A DNA stretch of 39,246 nt from a bacterium (GTDB lineage: Bacteria > Patescibacteriota > Minisyncoccia > Phycocordibacterales > UBA5272): assembly GCA_023267535.1 (NCBI GenBank), contig JAHFNC010000007.1, positions 1 through 39,246 on the forward strand, given 5' to 3'. The translations under genes were made by a program, and so were the position numbers. Positions 1 through 7,553 of this stretch are shown here, one piece after another. The notes beneath the pieces are model-generated. The model did not search any database. It was not told the origin of the DNA and saw only the letters and a list, made by a program, of their open reading frames with translations. How positions within the stretch are numbered: position 1 is the first letter of the stretch; every line of letters begins with the position of its first letter.

Positions 1-33
1 TGGCCGATAAGCATATCATTAATTTATGAAGAA

Positions 34-65
34 TCTCCCACAATCCTCCACTAACTCCCATTATA
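34..65 (-). promoter_or_regulatory. Promoter with MraZ-type operator boxes, reading off the left edge
   Basis: On the minus strand a perfect -10 TATAAT (60-65) is followed by three boxes spaced exactly 10 bp apart: TGGGA (56-60), TGGAG (46-50) and TGGGA (36-40). A fourth TGGGA lies upstream at 107-111. MraZ is known to bind TGGG-type repeats separated by about 5 nt at the start of the mraZ/dcw operon. The gene served would begin just beyond position 1, so mraZ itself is inferred, not seen. No good -35 is visible. Confidence 0.6.
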
Positions 66-150
66 CCCCACCCTAATACATTTTTAATATGAAATATGTG
101 GATAACTCCCACTAATTTTTAGCCAGTAAAATATAGCTTTTAGACAAAAA

Positions 151-181
151 TAACAAGCGCAACCAATGGTTGCGCTTGTTA
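151..181 (-). terminator. lysS terminator hairpin
   Basis: A perfect inverted repeat of 15-nt arms (151-165 and 167-181) centred on CCAATGG. On the minus strand the stem is followed by TTATTTTTG, as in an intrinsic terminator. It is the first such hairpin downstream of lysS. Confidence 0.75.
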
Positions 182-205
182 TTTCTTATTACATATAAGG
201 CCCAT

Positions 206-352
206 ATTATAATCAAAAAATTACTTTAGATACGCGAAGCAACGAATTTTTGAAAGAAGGCGTAGTAGACCTACGACGACTGACGAAAATGAAGTTGCGA
301 CCTGTCTGCCGACAGGCAGGCAAAGTAGATGAAGTAATTTTTTGATTATAAT
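206..352. repeat. 147-bp inverted-repeat (MITE-like) element overlapping the lysS stop
   Basis: Terminal inverted repeats of 22 nt (206-227 and 331-352) match at 21 positions. The interior holds nested hairpin-forming sequences, including CCTGTCTGCCGACAGGCAGG at 301-320, which can fold two ways. The right arm contains the lysS stop codon (346-348). No coding frame and no clear target-site duplication are visible. Confidence 0.65.
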
Positions 353-1800
353 TTTGGTTTTATTAGAGGAAACATTTGTGTTTCCCGCACAGGTCTATCT
401 GACAGAAAAGCAAACAGTCTCTCCCCAAAACCAAAACCGCAAGTTGGCGGCATTCCGTGTTCCAACATATCTACGAAATCATAATCAGCCATCATCGCTT
501 CTTCATCCCCTCCTTCAATTAATTTTTGCTGTATCTCAAATCTCTTTCTTTGATCAATGGGATCATTTAATTCACTGTATCCTTTCCCAAGTTCACTACC
601 CGCTAAGATTGGTTGGAATATTTGAGCAGTTAATCCATCTTCATTTTTCTTAGCTAATGGCGCAACAATTAATGAATGATTTATCAAAAAGGCTGGACCA
701 GAAATATTTTTTCTACAATACTTCCAAATAGTATCAATTAATCTTTCTCTATTTGTGCCATCGTATTTTACTTTTAATTCTTCTAACTTTTCTTTTATCT
801 CGTCATCAGTTGCTGTGTTTATATCAATTCCTGTTTGCTTTACGATTTCATCTGTATAATCTATTTTTTGCCAATCATCATTTAAATCAAAAGTGTAACC
901 TCTGGTTGTGAACTTGGTTGTACCAAAAACTTCAGTCGCTATTGTTCTGTATAATTCTTGAACCAAAGACATTCCATCATTGTAATCAGCATAAGCCATA
1001 TAGAATTCACAATTAGTAAATTCCTGAAGATGTTCTTGCGATGATCCTTCATTTCTATAAATTCTTCCTATTTCAAAAGTTTTAGGGAATCCGGCGGCCA
1101 TTAATCTCTTCTGCCACAATTCACCAACAGATATTCTCATAAACACATCCAAATCAAAATCATTGTGATGAGTAGCAAACGGTCTAGCCTCTGCTCCTCC
1201 GGTTGTGATTTCAAGAGTTGGTGTTTCCACCTCCAAAAACCCTCTTGTCTTTAAAAAGTTTCTAGAGACATCCCAAAACTTGGCTTTCATCTCAAAAAGT
1301 TTTCTTAATTCTTGATCAGTCAAAATATCAAGATATCTTTCGCGAAGTCTTAATTCCTCATCTTGTATTCCGTGATACTTATCAGGAAGAGGAAGTAATG
1401 ACTTAGAAAGCATAGAAACTCCATGAACTAACAAACTCTCTTGTCCGGTTTTAGTATTAAACATTTTTCCTGTGACTTCTATAAAATCACCAACATCTAC
1501 ATACGAAGAAAAGAAGTCGTGTATTTCTTGTGGAGACTCTGGAGATTTAACCACTACTTGAATTTTCCCTGAGCCATCATAAATATCTACAAACAAAAGC
1601 GCCCCACCACCTCTGGCTGACATTACTCTTCCATTTAAGACAACATCTTTATTGTTATCTTTTAAATCAGAAAAGTTTTTAAACGCTTCTTCTATACTGT
1701 GAGTTCTTCTAGAATTTGTCGGATATGGATTATATCCTGCCTTTTCTAAAGCTTCTAATTTTTTAATTCTCTCCGCACGAAGTTCTTCAATTGATGCCAT
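346..1800 (-). CDS. lysS: Lysyl-tRNA synthetase, class II
   Basis: The 484-aa product charges tRNA-Lys in the cytoplasm. An N-terminal OB-fold anticodon-binding domain spans about residues 50-150, followed by the class II catalytic core: motif 1 near 185-200, motif 2 at 241-268 (FEIGRIYRNEGSS), and motif 3 at about 455-470 (GFGFGERL then an Arg-rich end). Length fits bacterial LysRS (about 490-505 aa). Motif 3 reads GFGFGERL rather than the common GLGIGIDRL, but its ATP-binding Arg is kept. No Shine-Dalgarno precedes the ATG; a TACAAT box lies 10 nt upstream, so the leader must be very short. The stop codon sits inside an inverted-repeat element, so that element may have supplied the last codons. 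Confidence 0.95.
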   Translation of the reverse strand: MASIEELRAERIKKLEALEKAGYNPYPTNSRRTHSIEEAFKNFSDLKDNNKDVVLNGRVMSARGGGALLFVDIYDGSGKIQVVVKSPESPQEIHDFFSSYVDVGDFIEVTGKMFNTKTGQESLLVHGVSMLSKSLLPLPDKYHGIQDEELRLRERYLDILTDQELRKLFEMKAKFWDVSRNFLKTRGFLEVETPTLEITTGGAEARPFATHHNDFDLDVFMRISVGELWQKRLMAAGFPKTFEIGRIYRNEGSSQEHLQEFTNCEFYMAYADYNDGMSLVQELYRTIATEVFGTTKFTTRGYTFDLNDDWQKIDYTDEIVKQTGIDINTATDDEIKEKLEELKVKYDGTNRERLIDTIWKYCRKNISGPAFLINHSLIVAPLAKKNEDGLTAQIFQPILAGSELGKGYSELNDPIDQRKRFEIQQKLIEGGDEEAMMADYDFVDMLEHGMPPTCGFGFGERLFAFLSDRPVRETQMFPLIKPKL

Positions 1801-1884
1801 AATACAAACAATTGTATCATATTAGGTTAGAAAATATTAAATATAATCATTGTAAAATATAATTAATTTAAGCGTGTGTAAATA

Positions 1885-1912
1885 TTGACAAATTACTATT
1901 ATATAGTATAAT
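1885..1912 (+). promoter_or_regulatory. Consensus promoter for the 57-aa orphan gene
   Basis: TTGACA (1885-1890), 16-nt spacer, TATAAT (1907-1912): both hexamers are perfect sigma-70-type consensus. Transcription would begin near 1919, giving a leader of about 23 nt. Confidence 0.85.
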
Positions 1913-1941
1913 ACTGTTAGGTTTTTATAAAGGAAAAGATT

Positions 1942-2115
1942 ATGGACCCGAAAGAAATTCTGCCCCATCTGACACCCAAGAAGGAAGGACATGACGAGCG
2001 GATACCGCTCAGCAAGGAACTCTTCGAGCAAAACTGCCCACGATTTCTTCCGGAGTGCTTTGCTCCAGGGAAGTATCATTTCCAGGACTTCGACCGGAAA
2101 TTCGTTCTCATTTGA
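1942..2115 (+). CDS. Orphan 57-aa protein
   Basis: The ATG at 1942 follows an AAAGGA ribosome-binding site at 7-8 nt and a perfect promoter; the gene ends in TGA and is followed by a strong hairpin terminator. The product starts MDPKEILPHL and ends DRKFVLI; it is charged and soluble, with two cysteines (NCPRFLPEC), no membrane segment and no family I recognise. Its codons (CTG, CCG, CGG, CCC) are more GC-rich than those of lysS and greA on either side, which suggests a different origin. It is one of several small, individually promoted and terminated genes in the window. That it is a gene rests on signal architecture, not homology. Confidence 0.65.
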   Translation: MDPKEILPHLTPKKEGHDERIPLSKELFEQNCPRFLPECFAPGKYHFQDFDRKFVLI

Positions 2116-2128
2116 GAAAGGAGAAGCC

Positions 2129-2156
2129 AAAAGCGCCACACTTGTGTGGCGCTTTT
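2129..2156. terminator. Terminator between the 57-aa gene and greA
   Basis: Inverted repeat AAAAGCGCCACA / TGTGGCGCTTTT with a 4-nt loop, followed by a T run on the plus strand. The A/T symmetry lets it also act on the convergent greA transcript. Confidence 0.85.
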
Positions 2157-2182
2157 TTATTTACAATTTTCTCTGTCTTTCT

Positions 2183-2638
2183 TTAGGCTATTTTCTTAAC
2201 TGTATAAGTAACTTCTCCTTTTGGTGTTTGAGTTGAGACTGAATCCCCAGCCTTCTTTCCTAGCAATGCTTTTCCTATTGGAGATTCATTCGAAATTTTA
2301 CCAGTGGCAACATCAGACTCTTCACTACCAACAACTGTAAAAACTCTTTCGTCTTTGTCCCCTTTTTTAACAACTGTAACTGTTGAACCAACACTAACAA
2401 TTTCTGTGTGATGTCCCTCCATGATGACAGCGTTTTTTAATATTCTTTCAAGATTTGCAATTCTATCTTCGCAATTAGCTTGATCTTCGCGAGCTTGATG
2501 ATATTCTGCATTTTCTGAAAGATCGCCAAGTGACTTGGCGTATTCAAGAGCATCAGCTATTTCCTTACGACGAACAGACTTTAATTGATTTAATTCCTGT
2601 TCCAATTCTTCCTTTTTTTCATGTGTTAAGTATTCCAT
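2183..2638 (-). CDS. greA: Transcription elongation factor GreA
   Basis: The product of about 151 aa rescues backtracked RNA polymerase by stimulating transcript cleavage. An N-terminal antiparallel coiled coil (about residues 5-75) carries the tip motif GDLSENAEYHQAR with the acidic residues that coordinate the catalytic metal; an FKBP-like C-terminal domain holds the family signature SPIGKALLGKKAGD. I chose the ATG at 2638 (MEYLTHEKK) over the one at 2647, because a TTGTCA-N17-TAATAT promoter ends directly against the upstream ATG, so that codon would not be transcribed. The chosen start sits 9 nt after the -10, which implies a leaderless or nearly leaderless mRNA. Length is slightly under the usual 158 aa. 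Confidence 0.95.
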   Translation of the reverse strand: MEYLTHEKKEELEQELNQLKSVRRKEIADALEYAKSLGDLSENAEYHQAREDQANCEDRIANLERILKNAVIMEGHHTEIVSVGSTVTVVKKGDKDERVFTVVGSEESDVATGKISNESPIGKALLGKKAGDSVSTQTPKGEVTYTVKKIA

Positions 2639-2681
2639 ATGCGTCATATATTATCATATTTTTTACATTTTGACAAAAACA

Positions 2682-2708
2682 AAACCGGCTCGCTTTACGT
2701 GCCGGCTT
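2682..2708 (-). terminator. Terminator of the 122-aa orphan gene
   Basis: Minus-strand stem GCCGGC / GCCGGT with extended A-T pairs, followed by TTTGTTTTTG. It lies directly after the 2725-3093 gene and before greA. Confidence 0.75.
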
Positions 2709-2724
2709 AATGAGTTCTTTAGCA

Positions 2725-3093
2725 TCAACTGAAATAATGATCATCAGCCAAAGATGTAGAAGGTTTTGGTGGCGAAGAGTTGTCTGCGACGAGAGCAGAA
2801 ACTTCCCCTTCTTTTTCACCAACAATTCTTCTTCTAGCTTCATTTTCAAATTTGTTGTAATCAAAGCAATCAGTTGTTTCAACATGGCTCCCCGGAAGAC
2901 GACACTCTTTATAATAAAAATCCAAAAGAAGTGAATCTTCTTGGCAAATAGTCCTAGCAAGATTTGAGTCAACATCGAAGCAACCTATGTTGTAATAAAC
3001 TTTTAGAAAGGTTTTGGCATTACTTAAGGAATTGATTGCCCTTCTTAAAACATCAATCCTGTTTGAAAAACTAGCAATAGTTTCATTATCCAT
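2725..3093 (-). CDS. Orphan 122-aa protein
   Basis: The ATG at 3093 (MDNETIASFSNR) has a strong GGAGGT ribosome-binding site 7 nt upstream; the in-frame upstream ATG at 3123 would lie before that site and is rejected. The product looks mostly helical, with three cysteines in its central part and a low-complexity Ser/Pro tail (SSPPKPSTSLADDHYFS). There is no signal peptide or membrane segment, and I recognise no family. It has its own terminator and a promoter candidate (CTGACG-N17-TAGTAT) flanked by an 11-bp inverted repeat. It separates greA from mrdA and resembles the other orphan cassettes in signal layout. Confidence 0.7.
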   Translation of the reverse strand: MDNETIASFSNRIDVLRRAINSLSNAKTFLKVYYNIGCFDVDSNLARTICQEDSLLLDFYYKECRLPGSHVETTDCFDYNKFENEARRRIVGEKEGEVSALVADNSSPPKPSTSLADDHYFS

Positions 3094-3118
3094 TTTTTGA
3101 ACCTCCGTATGTGGAAGG

Positions 3119-3167
3119 AACAACCTGACCGAATACTATCACAAAACAAACCGTGCGTCAGGTTGTT
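3119..3167. repeat. 11-bp inverted repeat flanking the promoter of the 122-aa gene
   Basis: AACAACCTGAC (3119-3129) and its exact complement GTCAGGTTGTT (3157-3167) are separated by 27 nt. On the minus strand the -35-like CTGACG lies in one arm and the -10-like TAGTAT between the arms, the layout expected of an operator. The loop is too long for a normal terminator of mrdA. Function is inferred. Confidence 0.5.
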
Positions 3168-3169
3168 AT

Positions 3170-4873
3170 TTACTTTGTATAATCAGTATTATCGCGCATC
3201 CACTCCAAAGTATCTTTCATAGCAAATACCGCTCCGTATGGATTGTGTCTGTCTCCTTTTTCCATAATTACAACGAAAGCATACTTTGGATTTTCGTATG
3301 GGAAGAAACCTGATATCCAAGAATTAACCTGCTGTTTAGTCACTCCTAACTCTGCGGTTCCAGATTTTGTAGCAACATGCACCCCTTCAATATTCAAAGC
3401 TTTTCCTGTTCCGTCTATTGCTCCATTTCTCATTCCGTCAGTTATAACTTTCAAATCCTGAGCTCTTAGTCCTAACGTTACTCTATTTGTATCTAATTCT
3501 TTAAGGAGGTGTGGCGTCACCAAATATCCACCATTAGCAATAGCTGAAATGCCACGAACAAGCTCAAGCGGAGTTAATTGAAAACCGTACTGACCAATGG
3601 CAGTGTGATATGTATCTCCCAAAAGCCAAGTTTCATTAAAAACTTTCTTCTTCCATTCTGGGGTTGGTATCACACCCGAGTTTTCATTTGGAAGATCAAT
3701 TCCAGTAGTGGAACCAAAGCCAAACATTCTTGCGTATTTATCAATTAAATTGATTCCCAACCCCTTTTGATTTTCATATCCACCACCAACCTGATAAAAA
3801 TATTCGTCAGATGATTCAGAAATTGCTTTTCTCATATCAGTGAGACCGTGTGCTTCCCAATCACGAAAGACAGTGTCTTCTCCACCATATTTATTTTTGA
3901 TAACAATTTTCCCCGTACTTAAAATCTGTTTTTCAGGAGTAATAATTCCTTCCATAAGTGCAGCAATGGCAATAAAAGGTTTGACTGTTGATCCTGGAGT
4001 AAATAATCCAGCCACAGGACGATTCAAAAATTTGTGAGACTTATCATTTAAATCACTAGTGATTTGATTCATATCTTCTGTGGTAGAAGCATTGGTCATT
4101 AGATTGTTGTCATACTCAGGATAACTAGCTAGAGCTAAAATTTCTCCAGTTTGAATATTCATAATTACTCCAGAGCCAGCCGTAAACGGAGCCTTATGGG
4201 CTAAATCTTTAATGCTTTCGTAAAGTTTATTCTGAACATCTTTATCGATTGTTAAGACAATATTCTCTCCGTTTTGAGGATAAACAACAGTGCTACCTGA
4301 TTCAATATTATTGTGAGCGTCAACTGCTACCAGTCTTTCACCTTTTGTCCCCTGCAATCTATCTTGATATTGTTTTTCTATTCCATCTTTTCCAATATAT
4401 TCATCTTGCCAAAAAATTCCACTACTATCTTTTTTTGGATAACTAACATAACCAAGTAAATTAGAAAAGCCAGGTTCGTCTATATAAACTCTTTTTGGAA
4501 TATCACCATTAAAATCAAAATTAGTTGTTTCATTCCAAGCTAATAAATTTTGATTTTTATCTAATATTGTCCCTCGATAGGCAAAAATTGGAATTGATTT
4601 CAAATGATTCCTGTCTGATTTATCAACATAAAATTGTCCATTGGTAATTTGTAAACTAAAAACTTTTAAAACAAAAAGAAAGAAAAATAAAAAAATAAAA
4701 CCAAGAAAAATAAAACCCGTGTGATGAGAAAGAGGTCTTTCAATATGACCCTCTAATTGTTGAGTATTCATTAGAGAAATATTTGAAGAATCCAAAAAAA
4801 CATCCTCTGGATTTATATTTGAGGACCCTAATTTTTTGGCTTTAGATTCTGATGTACGGAGAAACGGCAACAT
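3170..4873 (-). CDS. mrdA: Penicillin-binding protein 2, elongation transpeptidase
   Basis: This class B PBP cross-links peptidoglycan during sidewall growth together with MreB/MreC. One membrane segment lies near residues 53-74, followed by the pedestal motif YRGTILDKNQNLLA and the transpeptidase domain: active-site PGSTVKPF (Ser about 295), SSD (about 354-356) and KSGTAE (about 503). The length of 567 aa is somewhat short for PBP2 (about 600-650), mainly because the pedestal is compact. Start choice is uncertain: ATG at 4873 is used, but an in-frame GTG at 4891 is possible. It follows mreB, mreC and a 48-aa ORF, the usual mre-mrd order. No rodA follows; an orphan cassette does. Confidence 0.93.
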   Translation of the reverse strand: MLPFLRTSESKAKKLGSSNINPEDVFLDSSNISLMNTQQLEGHIERPLSHHTGFIFLGFIFLFFFLFVLKVFSLQITNGQFYVDKSDRNHLKSIPIFAYRGTILDKNQNLLAWNETTNFDFNGDIPKRVYIDEPGFSNLLGYVSYPKKDSSGIFWQDEYIGKDGIEKQYQDRLQGTKGERLVAVDAHNNIESGSTVVYPQNGENIVLTIDKDVQNKLYESIKDLAHKAPFTAGSGVIMNIQTGEILALASYPEYDNNLMTNASTTEDMNQITSDLNDKSHKFLNRPVAGLFTPGSTVKPFIAIAALMEGIITPEKQILSTGKIVIKNKYGGEDTVFRDWEAHGLTDMRKAISESSDEYFYQVGGGYENQKGLGINLIDKYARMFGFGSTTGIDLPNENSGVIPTPEWKKKVFNETWLLGDTYHTAIGQYGFQLTPLELVRGISAIANGGYLVTPHLLKELDTNRVTLGLRAQDLKVITDGMRNGAIDGTGKALNIEGVHVATKSGTAELGVTKQQVNSWISGFFPYENPKYAFVVIMEKGDRHNPYGAVFAMKDTLEWMRDNTDYTK

Positions 4874-4988
4874 ATAAAACAAATATACCACAAAGGATTA
4901 AAGAAAAAATCGGATACTTAGAATTACCTAGTAATATATCCAGAATCAGCGTAATAACTAATAAAAAAATATATATTTTCAATTTCAT
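4842..4988 (-). CDS. Small membrane ORF in the mreD position (48 aa)
   Basis: An ATG begins two bases after the mreC stop (TAATATG), and the frame runs 48 codons to TAA, overlapping the start of mrdA. The product begins MKLKIYIFLLVITLILDILL and contains two hydrophobic stretches (about residues 4-20 and 26-42) separated by GNSKYP. MreD normally lies between mreC and mrdA but has about 160 aa and several membrane spans; this ORF would cover only part of one. The tight coupling and strongly hydrophobic content argue for a real gene; no Shine-Dalgarno is visible. It could be a reduced MreD, an unrelated small membrane protein, or chance. Confidence 0.45.
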   Translation of the reverse strand: MKLKIYIFLLVITLILDILLGNSKYPIFSLILCGIFVLYVAVSPYIRI

Positions 4989-4989
4989 A

Positions 4990-5775
4990 TTATTTAGTTA
5001 TATAAAATATGTTGGCTTTCATTGGATTATATTCTCCACGAATAAAGATTACTTCGGATACGGATTCTAAATCATTTTTTACAGTAACGACTGTTCCTAA
5101 CTTCATTTTTTGATCTTCTCCATAAAAGACTTCATCCCCAACACTGATATCAACATTTTTTGGTAACTCAGCAACAAAGGAACCACCTCCTGCGCCTGTT
5201 AAAGATAAATTTAAGTCCTTACCTTTTATAACAGCATCAGTCTTGATGTTGGAAGCCGAAAACGGTGTCATTACGGACGTTTTGTCGTGAACTTCAGTTA
5301 TCGTTCCTACCGGCTCCATTCCTCTTAAATAAACAAGTGCTCCAGCCTCTACTCCATCACTGAAACCCTTTGACAAAACAGCTGAGGAATAAATCCCACT
5401 GTAATCTCTGATGATTGGATAAAGAATTATAACTTTACTGGTATCAGCCAAATCAAATTCTTTTTTATCTTGGAATTCTTTTAGAGACTCTGTTAAGCTA
5501 GCATTTTCATTTTCCAATCTTTCAATGTTCCCTTCCAAAGAAGAAATTCTATTTACAAAGTAATTTCTTAAATAGAAATAAGAAAAGAAATTTTTAAAAT
5601 AAGAAGTTGAACCATTTTGAACAACATAAGCACCATGAACAGCAGGATCAATAACTGGATAAATAAATTTTCTTATTGGCGACCAAAAATAAAAACTTAA
5701 AATTAATAATATAAAACCAATTATTATGAATTTATATTTTTTTATTCTTTTGTTTCTATCGTATAGATATGTCAT
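4990..5775 (-). CDS. mreC: Rod shape-determining protein MreC
   Basis: The 261-aa product links the cytoplasmic MreB filament to periplasmic PBP2. It has a short cytoplasmic tail, one membrane helix (about residues 14-31), a coiled coil at about 75-100 (ISSLEGNIERLENENASL), then the twin beta-barrel domain with the usual glycine-rich segments (SKGFSDGVEAGALV). Its start overlaps the 3' end of mreB by 20 nt and its stop abuts a 48-aa ORF, so translation is probably coupled within one operon. Length is normal for a compact MreC. Confidence 0.93.
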   Translation of the reverse strand: MTYLYDRNKRIKKYKFIIIGFILLILSFYFWSPIRKFIYPVIDPAVHGAYVVQNGSTSYFKNFFSYFYLRNYFVNRISSLEGNIERLENENASLTESLKEFQDKKEFDLADTSKVIILYPIIRDYSGIYSSAVLSKGFSDGVEAGALVYLRGMEPVGTITEVHDKTSVMTPFSASNIKTDAVIKGKDLNLSLTGAGGGSFVAELPKNVDISVGDEVFYGEDQKMKLGTVVTVKNDLESVSEVIFIRGEYNPMKANIFYITK

Positions 5776-6805
5776 CTGTGTTTTTTATTAAAATTGAATC
5801 ATAAAAATCCAAGTCTTCAAGAATAATTCCTGTTCCACGGGCAACAGCAGTAAGCGGGTCATCAGCTACGGTGATTGGAACCTTAAGTTGCATGGCGAGT
5901 AATCTTGGTAAATTGCGAATTAAAGCTCCTCCCCCTGTTAGCATAATACCTTTATGCATAATGTCTGACAAAACTTCTGGTGGAGTTGTTTCAAGAACTT
6001 CTCTTATAGCGTCAACAAGAAGAGCGATTGAGGCGTACATTGACTCTCTGATATCAATATCTGTTATCACTGCTTCTCTAGGAAGACCTGTTACTAAATC
6101 TCTTCCTTTAATACTTATTTCTTTCCCTTCATCATCTGGAAGTGCGGAACCTAATTTTATTTTAATATCTTCTGCAGTTTTATCTCCAACTAACATCTTA
6201 AACTCATCACGCATATAAGAAATAATATCTTCGTTTAATTTGTCTCCCGCCACTTTTAAACTCTTAGCTCTAACTACACCAGACAAAGATATAACAGCAA
6301 TGTCAGTTGTGCCTCCACCAATATCAACAATCATATTTCCAATTGGTTCGTGTATTGGCATTCTGACACCAATAGCGGCGGCGGTTGGCTCTTCTACAAT
6401 ATAAACTTCTCTCGCTCCCGCAGACTTAGCCGCGTCATAAACAGCACGAGTCTCAACATTAGTTATACCAACTGGAATACCTATAACTACTCGTGGTCTA
6501 AAAATTTTCTTATCAACGTCGTTGGCTTTATTAATTAGATATGAAAGCATCTCTTCTGTAACTTCATAATCAGAAATTACACCGTCTACCAAAGGGCGAA
6601 CAATTTTTATATGGTGTGGAGTCCTGCCCATCATATTTTTAGCCTCTGTTCCGACAGCCACTACGCGATTAGTCTTTACGTTCAGTGCTACAACTGAAGG
6701 CTCATTTAAAACAATTCCTCTACCACGCAAATAAACAAGAGTATTGGCTGTCCCTAAATCAATACCGATATCGTTGGAAAATTGTCTGTAAAAAGCCTTA
6801 AACAT
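5756..6805 (-). CDS. mreB: Rod shape-determining protein MreB (paralogue 1)
   Basis: This actin-like ATPase (349 aa) organises lateral wall synthesis. The N-terminal phosphate-binding loop IGIDLGTANTLVYLRG, the second loop IVDIGGGTTDIAVISL and the adenosine motif LTGGGALIRNLP are all intact. It leads the mreB-mreC-mrdA operon, which marks it as the morphogenetic copy; a second mreB lies alone at 14996-16009. The start is leaderless in appearance: an extended -10 (TGTTAAAAT) ends exactly 6 nt before the ATG and no ribosome-binding site is present. Confidence 0.97.
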   Translation of the reverse strand: MFKAFYRQFSNDIGIDLGTANTLVYLRGRGIVLNEPSVVALNVKTNRVVAVGTEAKNMMGRTPHHIKIVRPLVDGVISDYEVTEEMLSYLINKANDVDKKIFRPRVVIGIPVGITNVETRAVYDAAKSAGAREVYIVEEPTAAAIGVRMPIHEPIGNMIVDIGGGTTDIAVISLSGVVRAKSLKVAGDKLNEDIISYMRDEFKMLVGDKTAEDIKIKLGSALPDDEGKEISIKGRDLVTGLPREAVITDIDIRESMYASIALLVDAIREVLETTPPEVLSDIMHKGIMLTGGGALIRNLPRLLAMQLKVPITVADDPLTAVARGTGIILEDLDFYDSILIKNTDDISIR

Positions 6806-6811
6806 AAAAGG

Positions 6812-6817
6812 ATTTTA
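6812..6817 (-). promoter_or_regulatory. Extended -10 of mreB, 6 nt from the ATG
   Basis: TAAAAT preceded by TGT (extended -10). The 6-nt gap to the start codon places the transcript start at the ATG itself. Confidence 0.7.
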
Positions 6818-6842
6818 ACACAAAAAAGAAATATATCATTCT

Positions 6843-6870
6843 TTGACAAAACACTAAAAAATGTTAGATT
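6843..6870 (+). promoter_or_regulatory. Promoter of the 95-aa orphan gene
   Basis: TTGACA (6843-6848), 16-nt spacer, TAGATT (6865-6870). It diverges from the mreB promoter and has the same 16-nt spacer as the promoter at 1885. Confidence 0.7.
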
Positions 6871-6904
6871 AATATAGTTCTTTGCAAATAAAAAGGAGAA
6901 AAAA

Positions 6905-7192
6905 TTGGATAACGAAAAGCAATTTTACGAATGGTTTTCTAGGTTCTGTGAAAGGTGGAATACCCTTTCCGAGAATTCCAATCTCAAGAAAATAGATAAG
7001 GATAAGTTCAAGCAAGGGTTTCTTTTTCGAGAGCTTTTTAGAAAAGGATGTCTTTTCTTTCTTGAAAAGGAAATCATAGCTCACGGCACGCCGGAGGAGG
7101 CCGCGGATAATCTGCGAGCTCATATCGTCAACGATAAGAATGGCGAGTTTTTGGCTCTTCACGGTCCGGCATCAGGAAAATTTTGCTCTTAA
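6905..7192 (+). CDS. Orphan 95-aa protein, TTG start
   Basis: A strong AAAAAGGAGA ribosome-binding site precedes a TTG codon at 6905; no ATG of this frame lies nearby. The product (MDNEKQFYEWFSRFCERWNT...) is hydrophilic, rich in Lys, Glu and aromatic residues, and probably mostly helical, with three cysteines and no membrane segment. I recognise no family. It is followed by a hairpin at 7203-7228 and then by another orphan gene on the same strand, so the pair may form a small operon with attenuation between them. The upstream TTGACA promoter and the signal layout match the other cassettes. Confidence 0.7.
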   Translation: MDNEKQFYEWFSRFCERWNTLSENSNLKKIDKDKFKQGFLFRELFRKGCLFFLEKEIIAHGTPEEAADNLRAHIVNDKNGEFLALHGPASGKFCS

Positions 7193-7202
7193 TTGCAAAT
7201 TG

Positions 7203-7228
7203 AAAAGCGTGGCCGCGGTCGCGCTTTT
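7203..7228 (+). terminator. Hairpin between the two orphan genes
   Basis: AAAAGCG / CGCTTTT arms around a GC-rich loop, followed by GTTTTAGG. The short T run suggests partial termination, or a processing hairpin, between 6905-7192 and 7245-7511. Confidence 0.55.
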
Positions 7229-7244
7229 GTTTTAGGAGAAATCT

Positions 7245-7511
7245 ATGACCGTTTATAAGGCAACAATAAACAGAAGATATCTGTCCAGTTTTTTGATTCT
7301 CTTTTACGAACTTGAATCGTCTCGTGGGGCTGAAGTGAAAATTGTTCCAGACGAAACACAGAGTCACTTTGACAATTACGAGGTAACAATTATTGCCAAA
7401 GATGATACATGGTTTAGCATACTAACGCATTCGCTTAACGAAGGACTCCTTCATCATAGCGGTTGGGGCGGTATCTTTGCCTCACAAACAGAAGAACACT
7501 CAAAACATTAA
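7245..7511 (+). CDS. Orphan 88-aa protein
   Basis: The ATG at 7245 has a TTTTAGGAGA ribosome-binding site at good spacing. The product (MTVYKATINRRYLSS...) appears to mix beta strands and helices (VKIVPDETQSHFDNYEVTIIAKDD) and ends in a His-rich tail (EEHSKH). There is no signal peptide, metal-site pattern or family I can name. It sits 52 nt after the 95-aa gene and shares its promoter unless the intervening hairpin stops transcription. A terminator at 7524-7548 separates it from convergent proS. Confidence 0.7.
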   Translation: MTVYKATINRRYLSSFLILFYELESSRGAEVKIVPDETQSHFDNYEVTIIAKDDTWFSILTHSLNEGLLHHSGWGGIFASQTEEHSKH

Positions 7512-7523
7512 GTTTTAAAATTA

Positions 7524-7548
7524 AAAACACGAATCAGATTCGTGTTTT
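7524..7548. terminator. Bidirectional terminator between the 88-aa gene and proS
   Basis: AAAACACGAAT / ATTCGTGTTTT arms with T-rich flanks on both strands, between convergent genes. Confidence 0.8.
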
Positions 7549-7553
7549 ATTTT

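Noticed and set aside
1837-2139. Minus-strand 100-aa ORF opposite the 57-aa gene
   Set aside because: It crosses the perfect plus-strand promoter and has no ribosome-binding site; the plus-strand gene explains the region.
7128-7367. Minus-strand ORF across the two orphan genes
   Set aside because: It spans the hairpin between two genes with good ribosome-binding sites, and shows no protein features.
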